Positions 1 to 2,745 of a stretch of DNA of 5,216 nucleotides are shown here, one piece after another. Within the stretch, counting starts at the first letter, position 1. Every line of letters starts with the position of its first letter. The translations under genes and the position numbers were made by a program. The notes under the pieces were generated by a model. That model had not been told where the DNA came from, ran no database searches, and saw only the letters and a program-made list of their open reading frames with translations. The stretch comes from Patescibacteria group bacterium (GTDB lineage Bacteria > Patescibacteriota > Minisyncoccia > Portnoybacterales > UBA2143): contig JAHJUH010000045.1 of assembly GCA_018829245.1 (NCBI GenBank), forward strand, positions 1 to 5,216, in the 5' to 3' direction.

Positions 1-590
1 TCTTCAATTGTTTTTTCAGCTTCAGCTAATTCATCTTTAACTTCAGCTGGCATGTTATCTAAATCTTCCTTTATTTTCTTTGTATTCTTAGCAACTTCAA
101 TAGCTTGTTCTTTAGAGGCATTTCCCACATATTGGCTAATTCCAGCCAAATTATGCTCAAAATCATTAACTACTTGCTTTGTTTTTTCAGTTTTTTCATC
201 TGAAGAGGAATCTTTTGATATTTTATTCAATTCTTCTAAGCGCCTATGAGCAAACTCAACTTGAAGATTGGTCTTATTCTCTTCTGAAGCAACTGTTGTT
301 TGAATGCCTTCGCTAGCTTTTTTAACTGAATAAAGTAATTCTCCTGGCAAACTTGGCTGAGATGCCTTAATCGTCAACCAAGGACCGCCAATGAAGATAA
401 GAAGCAAACTCATAGCTAAAGCCAGTGCTTGAGGTTCTTTAAGCCAAGATAAAAAGCTAGGTCTGACATCAAATCTTGTATCAAAATCAATCCTAGTTGT
501 TAGATTATGACGCGTTAAATTAGTCCATTCCTGTGATGGCTTAATTCCTTTTAATTTCTTTATTTTTTCATATAAGTCCTTTTCAGTCAT
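1..590 (-). CDS. DUF5667-like single-pass membrane protein, candidate anti-sigma factor (C-terminus outside window)
   Basis: This gene is open to the left window edge and 196 residues are visible. The ATG at 590-588 starts MTEKDLYEKI and no stop follows. Residues 1-52 are hydrophilic and probably cytoplasmic. Residues about 54-73 (ALALAMSLLLIFIGG core) form one membrane segment. Right after it comes LPGELLYSVKKASE (81-94), which resembles the PGdxLYpvKra signature at the start of DUF5667 domains. The rest is charged, helical sequence rich in Lys and Glu and would lie outside the membrane. The gene is 107 bases downstream of an ECF sigma factor gene on the same strand. By analogy with sigma/anti-sigma pairs, the short N-terminal region could hold or release that sigma factor. 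No zinc-binding HxxxCxxC anti-sigma motif is visible, so the anti-sigma role is an inference from position and topology. The DUF5667 match is by eye. No clear Shine-Dalgarno sequence precedes the ATG. Confidence 0.75.
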   Translation of the reverse strand, partial: MTEKDLYEKIKKLKGIKPSQEWTNLTRHNLTTRIDFDTRFDVRPSFLSWLKEPQALALAMSLLLIFIGGPWLTIKASQPSLPGELLYSVKKASEGIQTTVASEENKTNLQVEFAHRRLEELNKISKDSSSDEKTEKTKQVVNDFEHNLAGISQYVGNASKEQAIEVAKNTKKIKEDLDNMPAEVKDELAEAEKTIE

Positions 591-622
591 ATCTACTAAT
601 TATGACGTATAAACCCTAATTC

Positions 623-644
623 TATTACATTTATATTACATTTA
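623..644 (-). repeat. Tandem 11-base direct repeat upstream of the DUF5667-like gene
   Basis: Two exact, adjacent copies of an 11-base unit (plus strand tattacattta, at 623-633 and 634-644) lie in the gap between the sigma gene and the membrane-protein gene. The period of 11 is about one helical turn, so both copies face the same side of the DNA. That could suit a regulator binding site or overlapping -10-like boxes (TAATAT on the minus strand). The repeat itself is plainly visible. A regulatory role is inferred. Confidence 0.55.
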
Positions 645-650
645 CACACT

Positions 651-697
651 TAAAGGTTAGGGCTTTTAAGGTCGGACCTTAAAAGCCCTAACCTTTA
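651..697. repeat. Perfect 47-base palindrome between sigma and membrane-protein genes
   Basis: Arms 651-673 and 675-697 are perfect reverse complements (23 bp) around a single central base at 674. The palindrome begins at the base directly after the sigma gene's stop codon (698-700). A one-base centre means a real hairpin would have to open a few central pairs. The minus-strand sequence after it (AGTGTGTAAATG) has no T-run, so it is not a classic intrinsic terminator. It contains TTAAGG/CCTTAA cores like those in the repeats around the transposase gene, so it may be a related palindromic repeat. It could also attenuate or stabilise the sigma mRNA 3' end. Confidence 0.8.
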
Positions 698-1195
698 TTA
701 AAACTGCTTTTTAAGCTCTTTTAATGCTCTATGTATTTGAACTCTGACTGTTCCTTCTGGTTTTTCTACAATTTGAGCAATTTCTTTAACTGAAAAATCG
801 TCTAAATAATGCCATATTATTATATCCTGATGTTCATTTTTAAGATTACTAAGCGCTTTTCTAATTTTAATCATATCTGCGTCTAAATTTACTTTTTTGC
901 TTAAATTAGATTTATCCTCAATTTTGGCTAAAACACTATCTTCTGGGTTTAATGATATTTCTGTTCTTGATTTTTTTCGATAAAAATCAATTACTAAATT
1001 ATTAGCTATTTTATATACTAAAGCCCTTGGATTATCAATTTTATCTTTGTTTTCATTAATATTTCCCCAAAATTTAAAAAAGGCCTCTGAAACTAAATCT
1101 TCAGAATCTTGATTCGAACTAACTTTCAATCGAACAAAGCGATAAATACTAGAAGCGTATTTATCATAAAATTTTACAAACTCCCTCTTTTTCAT
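698..1195 (-). CDS. ECF-type RNA polymerase sigma factor (sigma-70 family)
   Basis: The product is 165 residues, the usual size for an ECF sigma factor with only regions 2 and 4. Region 2 spans about residues 5-75, with FYDKYASSIYRFVRLKV, then SEDLVSEAFFKFW (the core-binding region 2.2 pattern) and NPRALVYKIANNLVIDFYRKK-type sequence for -10 recognition. A charged linker covers about 76-108. Region 4 spans about 110-164, with a helix-turn-helix near 134-158 (FSVKEIAQIVEKPEGTVRVQIHRAL) for -35 recognition. I chose the ATG at 1195-1193 (MKKREFVKF). The longer frame from 1228 adds MLFKDVPCFVI, which is translated from a flanking repeat and is not part of the family. The gene lies downstream of a transposase element and upstream of a DUF5667-like membrane protein that may control it. 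No good Shine-Dalgarno sequence is visible at the chosen start. The family call is secure. Target promoters are unknown. Confidence 0.92.
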   Translation of the reverse strand: MKKREFVKFYDKYASSIYRFVRLKVSSNQDSEDLVSEAFFKFWGNINENKDKIDNPRALVYKIANNLVIDFYRKKSRTEISLNPEDSVLAKIEDKSNLSKKVNLDADMIKIRKALSNLKNEHQDIIIWHYLDDFSVKEIAQIVEKPEGTVRVQIHRALKELKKQF

Positions 1196-1206
1196 AATTA
1201 CAAAAC

Positions 1207-1283
1207 AAGGAACGTCCTTAAAAAGCACGTCCTTAAGGACGTATGTTTTAAGGAACGTCCTTAAAAAGCACGTCCTTGATTAA
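1207..1283. repeat. REP-like palindromic repeat cluster, sigma-gene side of the transposase gene
   Basis: A 28-base unit occurs twice without mismatch (1207-1234 and 1250-1277), separated by 15 bases. The cluster holds four copies of the octamer ACGTCCTT (1212, 1227, 1255, 1270) and one inverted copy (1235-1242). Two of these meet to form a perfect 16-base palindrome at 1227-1242. The 22 bases at 1233-1254 recur exactly at 1843-1864, and the 10 bases at 1274-1283 recur at 1869-1878. So the same element type lies on both sides of the transposase gene. The end of the transposase frame runs into this cluster. This layout matches known RAYT/REP loci. Confidence 0.85.
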
Positions 1284-1832
1284 TTCCTCTTTTAACCTTT
1301 CTTCAATATTCTTTCTGTAATCTTTTGAAGTACCACCCATAAGAATCAATTCTTTATCACAAAGCGTTCCATCACGCAAACCAATATAATCAGAATAACT
1401 TGACCATTTATAATCTTCTATTTTTTTTACTAAACCATCTTTAATAGGATTAAAGTGAATATAAAAAGAAACCTGTAAAAGATAATCATCTTTATTAACT
1501 TCTTTTTGCTTAAATCTACCCTGAAAAACATGCCCAACCTTATTGTATTTCCAATTAAAATTCATTGAATAACTAGTGTGAAGAGAAGCCATAAACTTAC
1601 TAATAGACGCTTCTGAATTCTGACAAAGCAACAAATGAATATGATTAGGCATTAAACAATAACAAATAATGGAAATATTATGCTTTTCTTTATATTCCCT
1701 TAATTTTTCTAAATATTTAAGATAATCAGCATCTTCCAAAAAAATATTTTGCTTATTATTCCCACGGCTATAAATATGGAAATATCCTCCTTGATAAGAA
1801 ACCTTATATTTTTCAAATTGAGTTAATCTCAT
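1248..1832 (-). CDS. REP-associated tyrosine transposase (RAYT), IS200-like Y1 family
   Basis: This is a 194-residue HUH-superfamily single-strand DNA transposase. GGYFHIYSRGNNKQNIF (15-31) is the typical first strand and loop of the family. The HUH metal-binding motif is HIH at 64-66 within YCLMPNHIHLLL. GHVFQGRFKQKEV (100-112) follows. The likely nucleophile is Tyr124 in FYIHFNPIKDGLV, and WSSY lies at 143-146. All key residues are present, so the enzyme looks intact. The length exceeds the roughly 130-150 residues of IS200 TnpA and fits RAYTs. The last ten residues (KDVLFKDVP and the preceding Ile) are coded by the flanking repeat and are probably not conserved. The start at 1832 gives the expected N-terminus directly ahead of the family motif. 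No Shine-Dalgarno sequence is visible. It is probably transcribed from the promoter at 1878-1906. Confidence 0.93.
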   Translation of the reverse strand: MRLTQFEKYKVSYQGGYFHIYSRGNNKQNIFLEDADYLKYLEKLREYKEKHNISIICYCLMPNHIHLLLCQNSEASISKFMASLHTSYSMNFNWKYNKVGHVFQGRFKQKEVNKDDYLLQVSFYIHFNPIKDGLVKKIEDYKWSSYSDYIGLRDGTLCDKELILMGGTSKDYRKNIEERLKEELIKDVLFKDVP

Positions 1833-1842
1833 AATATTAATT

Positions 1843-1878
1843 TTAAGGACGTATGTTTTAAGGACGTTCCTTGATTAA
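1843..1878. repeat. REP-like palindromic repeat, upstream side of the transposase gene
   Basis: This shorter copy of the repeat cluster holds two inverted octamers (AAGGACGT at 1845-1852 and 1860-1867). The 13-mer at 1860-1872 is the exact reverse complement of those at 1207-1219 and 1250-1262. It shares 22 bases exactly with 1233-1254. It would form the 5' untranslated leader of the transposase mRNA if transcription starts near 1871. Confidence 0.8.
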
Positions 1879-1906
1879 GTATAAAATATTTTAGATTTTA
1901 AGACAA
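1878..1906 (-). promoter_or_regulatory. Sigma-70-type promoter reading into the transposase/sigma genes
   Basis: On the minus strand a -35 box TTGTCT (1906-1901) and a -10 box TATACT (1883-1878, five of six consensus bases) are separated by exactly 17 bases. The start point would be near 1871, at the edge of the flanking repeat and about 38 bases before the transposase ATG. It is the only strong promoter candidate upstream of the sigma gene, so it may be the original sigma-operon promoter. The call rests on box match and spacing only. Confidence 0.6.
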
Positions 1907-1907
1907 T

Positions 1908-1937
1908 AGAAAAAAACCCAACTCTTTGAGCTGGGTT
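1908..1937 (-). terminator. Intrinsic terminator of the RmlC-like gene
   Basis: On the minus strand AACCCAGCTC (1937-1928) pairs with GAGTTGGGTT (1924-1915) across a three-base loop, giving a 10 bp stem with one G-U pair. The following transcript continues as a U-run (1914-1910). It starts 27 bases after the stop codon of the cupin gene. The next promoter's -35 box begins just past the U-run. Confidence 0.88.
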
Positions 1938-1964
1938 CTTTGTTATAGAAATTGTGAATAACTG

Positions 1965-2420
1965 CTATCTATTCTTAATCTCCCAATCAAAGCCAATCTT
2001 AGGATCATCAAAAGGAATTCTTTCTTCATCTGGTTTTTTAGGATTATATGATTGATCAGTATGATAAAAAAGATCAGCTGGTTTATTACCTAAAACACGA
2101 TAACCATGGGCTACCCCTGGAGGAATAGAAAGTAAAATAGGATTATCTTCTCCCATATAAAAAACACTTGTCTTCTTATAAGTAGGTGAATCCTTTCTTA
2201 AATCATGAAGAACTACTTGAGCTGTACCTGAAACAAAGAACCAAACATCAGTTTGTTTTTTATGCCAATGAAAAGCTTTGATTACTCCTGGATTAGCTCT
2301 AGTATAACTAGTTTGTTTAACTTTAATAAAAGTTTCTTCACCAAATTTAATTATTTCTGAAAAAAATCCTCTATCATCAAAATGTCTTTTAATTTGTTTT
2401 GTTTTAACTCCTTTAATCAT
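1965..2420 (-). CDS. RmlC-type cupin, dTDP-4-dehydrorhamnose 3,5-epimerase family protein
   Basis: The 151-residue cupin carries RmlC hallmarks: FDDRGFFSE (14-22), GVIKAFHWH (45-53), FVSGTAQVVLHDLR (62-75), IPPGVAHGY (99-107), LFYHTDQSYNP (117-127) and PFDDPKIGFDW (136-146). RmlC enzymes epimerise C3 and C5 of dTDP-4-keto-6-deoxyglucose in making nucleotide sugars for surface glycans. In a hand alignment His51 matches the catalytic His and Tyr119 the catalytic Tyr. The usual active-site Lys position is Asp58, and the RGLH Arg is Lys48. The protein ends about 30 residues early, without the C-terminal LSxKD segment. It may thus be a divergent epimerase or a related sugar-nucleotide cupin with other specificity. 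It is not in a rhamnose operon here. It stands alone between its own promoter (2455-2427) and terminator. ATG 2420-2418 is the natural start. Confidence 0.87.
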   Translation of the reverse strand: MIKGVKTKQIKRHFDDRGFFSEIIKFGEETFIKVKQTSYTRANPGVIKAFHWHKKQTDVWFFVSGTAQVVLHDLRKDSPTYKKTSVFYMGEDNPILLSIPPGVAHGYRVLGNKPADLFYHTDQSYNPKKPDEERIPFDDPKIGFDWEIKNR

Positions 2421-2426
2421 ATGTAT

Positions 2427-2455
2427 AGCATAAACTATTTTATTATTCCAGGCAA
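2427..2455 (-). promoter_or_regulatory. Promoter of the RmlC-like gene, probably leaderless
   Basis: On the minus strand TTGCCT (2455-2450) and TATGCT (2432-2427) are 17 bases apart. The expected start point, seven bases past the -10 box, falls at about 2420, which is the A of the gene's ATG. No Shine-Dalgarno sequence lies before the ATG. A shifted -10 (TATACA, 2427-2422) is possible but leaves even less room. Confidence 0.5.
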
Positions 2456-2492
2456 ATTAATAAAGGCAATGCTTTTAACATTGCCCTTTATT
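2454..2492 (-). terminator. Intrinsic terminator of the tRNA unit
   Basis: On the minus strand GGCAATG (2485-2479) pairs with CATTGCC (2471-2465) across a seven-base loop. The stem extends outward with A-T pairs and one bulged G to about 13 bp, and is followed by TTTATTAATTT. It begins 7 bases after the tRNA CCA end. Its tail overlaps the -35 box of the next promoter. Confidence 0.82.
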
Positions 2493-2498
2493 TTGGGT

Positions 2499-2577
2499 TG
2501 GTGGAGCTGGAGAGGCTCGAACTCTCTACCTACGAATTAAAATAAAATTCGTCGCTCTCCCACTGAGCTACAGCCCC
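2499..2577 (-). tRNA. tRNA-Ala-like tRNA with extended anticodon arm, apparent anticodon AUU
   Basis: The 79-base gene folds as a cloverleaf with encoded CCA. The acceptor GGGGCTG (2577-2571) pairs with CAGCTCC (2509-2503), including G3:U70 (2575 with 2505), the main alanine identity pair, and A73. U8 and A9 are present. The D-stem is GCTC/GAGC with loop AGTGGGA. The variable loop is AGGTA. The T-stem is GAGAG/CTCTC with loop TTCGAGC. All of this matches bacterial tRNA-Ala. The anticodon arm (2552-2532) is 21 bases, not 17. It forms 7 bp of ACGAATT with AATTCGT and a seven-base loop TTATTTT. Position 33 is U and positions 34-36 read AUU, which would pair with Asn AAU. Position 37 is U, not a purine. 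No alanine anticodon is present. It is either a functional non-canonical tRNA, a tRNA-Ala whose arm was replaced, or a decaying copy. The otherwise perfect fold argues against long decay. It is probably processed from a longer transcript starting near 2706. Confidence 0.85.
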
Positions 2578-2595
2578 ACTATAATAAGATTGGAT

Positions 2596-2673
2596 CCCCT
2601 AAAAACTAACCTACTGCCCTTTGTGAAAGATACTGTCTTTGGCTCTTCCATCGGGTCTTGGTTATTATAGGGG
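2596..2673 (-). ncRNA. Possible structured RNA upstream of the tRNA
   Basis: The stretch between the promoter at 2741-2713 and the tRNA can fold as nested helices: ccccta (2596-2601) with tagggg (2668-2673), taacc (2607-2611) with ggtta (2660-2664), ccc (2617-2619) with ggg (2653-2655), and an inner hairpin aaaga (2626-2630) with tcttt (2636-2640). No credible reading frame covers it. I do not recognise a known RNA family. The minus strand is chosen because promoter, tRNA and terminator point that way. It may be a small RNA, a processed tRNA leader or a degenerate palindrome. Confidence 0.35.
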
Positions 2674-2689
2674 CATGTTTTTAAAAACG

Positions 2690-2714
2690 AACTAAAAACA
2701 TAAACTAAAAACAT
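2690..2714 (-). repeat. Tandem 12-base direct repeat at the start of the tRNA transcript
   Basis: The 12-mer aactaaaaacat (plus strand) occurs at 2690-2701 and again at 2703-2714, one base apart. It overlaps the -10 box and the expected start point of the tRNA transcript. A 12-base palindrome (gtttttaaaaac, 2677-2688) lies next to it. Its role is unknown. It could bind a regulator or be slippage in AT-rich DNA. Confidence 0.4.
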
Positions 2715-2741
2715 AGTATTATATCCCTCTAAAAAAGTCAA
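2713..2741 (-). promoter_or_regulatory. Promoter of the structured RNA / tRNA transcript
   Basis: On the minus strand TTGACT (2741-2736, five of six consensus bases) and TACTAT (2718-2713) are 17 bases apart, giving a start near 2706. A better-looking TATAAT overlaps a few bases upstream, but it is only 12 bases from the -35 box. The promoter starts four bases after the stop codon of the preceding gene, and no terminator separates them. Confidence 0.6.
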
Positions 2742-2745
2742 GGAT

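Larger units (their letters stand above)
1207..1878 (-). mobile_element. RAYT transposase gene with flanking REP-like palindromes
   Basis: An intact single-gene Y1 transposase is bounded on both sides by related palindromic repeats (1207-1283 and 1843-1878) built from ACGTCCTT and its inverse. RAYTs normally act on such REP palindromes as single-stranded DNA and often sit among them. The outer ends given are the outer ends of the repeats. No target-site duplication can be assigned, as expected for this HUH-type chemistry. The element sits between a good promoter (1878-1906) and the ECF sigma gene, which suggests it lies in that gene's leader. Whether it is still mobile cannot be told from one copy. 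Confidence 0.7.

Noticed and set aside
52..249. A 65-codon plus-strand frame with a hydrophobic start
   Set aside because: It is antisense to the clear DUF5667-like gene, and the hydrophobic look comes from reversed Lys/Glu codons.
651..697. Intrinsic terminator for the sigma gene
   Set aside because: No U-run follows on the minus strand and the palindrome has no loop, so it is recorded as a palindrome of unknown role.
1207..1277. CRISPR array, because of two identical 28-base repeats
   Set aside because: There are only two copies, the spacer is 15 bases and itself made of the repeat motif, no cas genes are near, and the same motifs flank the transposase.
2499..2577. tmRNA fragment, suggested by the GGGGCTG/CAGCTCC acceptor and alanine pair
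   Set aside because: A full canonical D-arm, variable loop and anticodon arm are present in 79 bases, so it is a tRNA and not a tmRNA end.
2581..2609. A -10-like TATTAT box just upstream of the tRNA as its own promoter
   Set aside because: Its expected start would fall inside the tRNA and the -35 region is poor. The promoter at 2741-2713 fits better.
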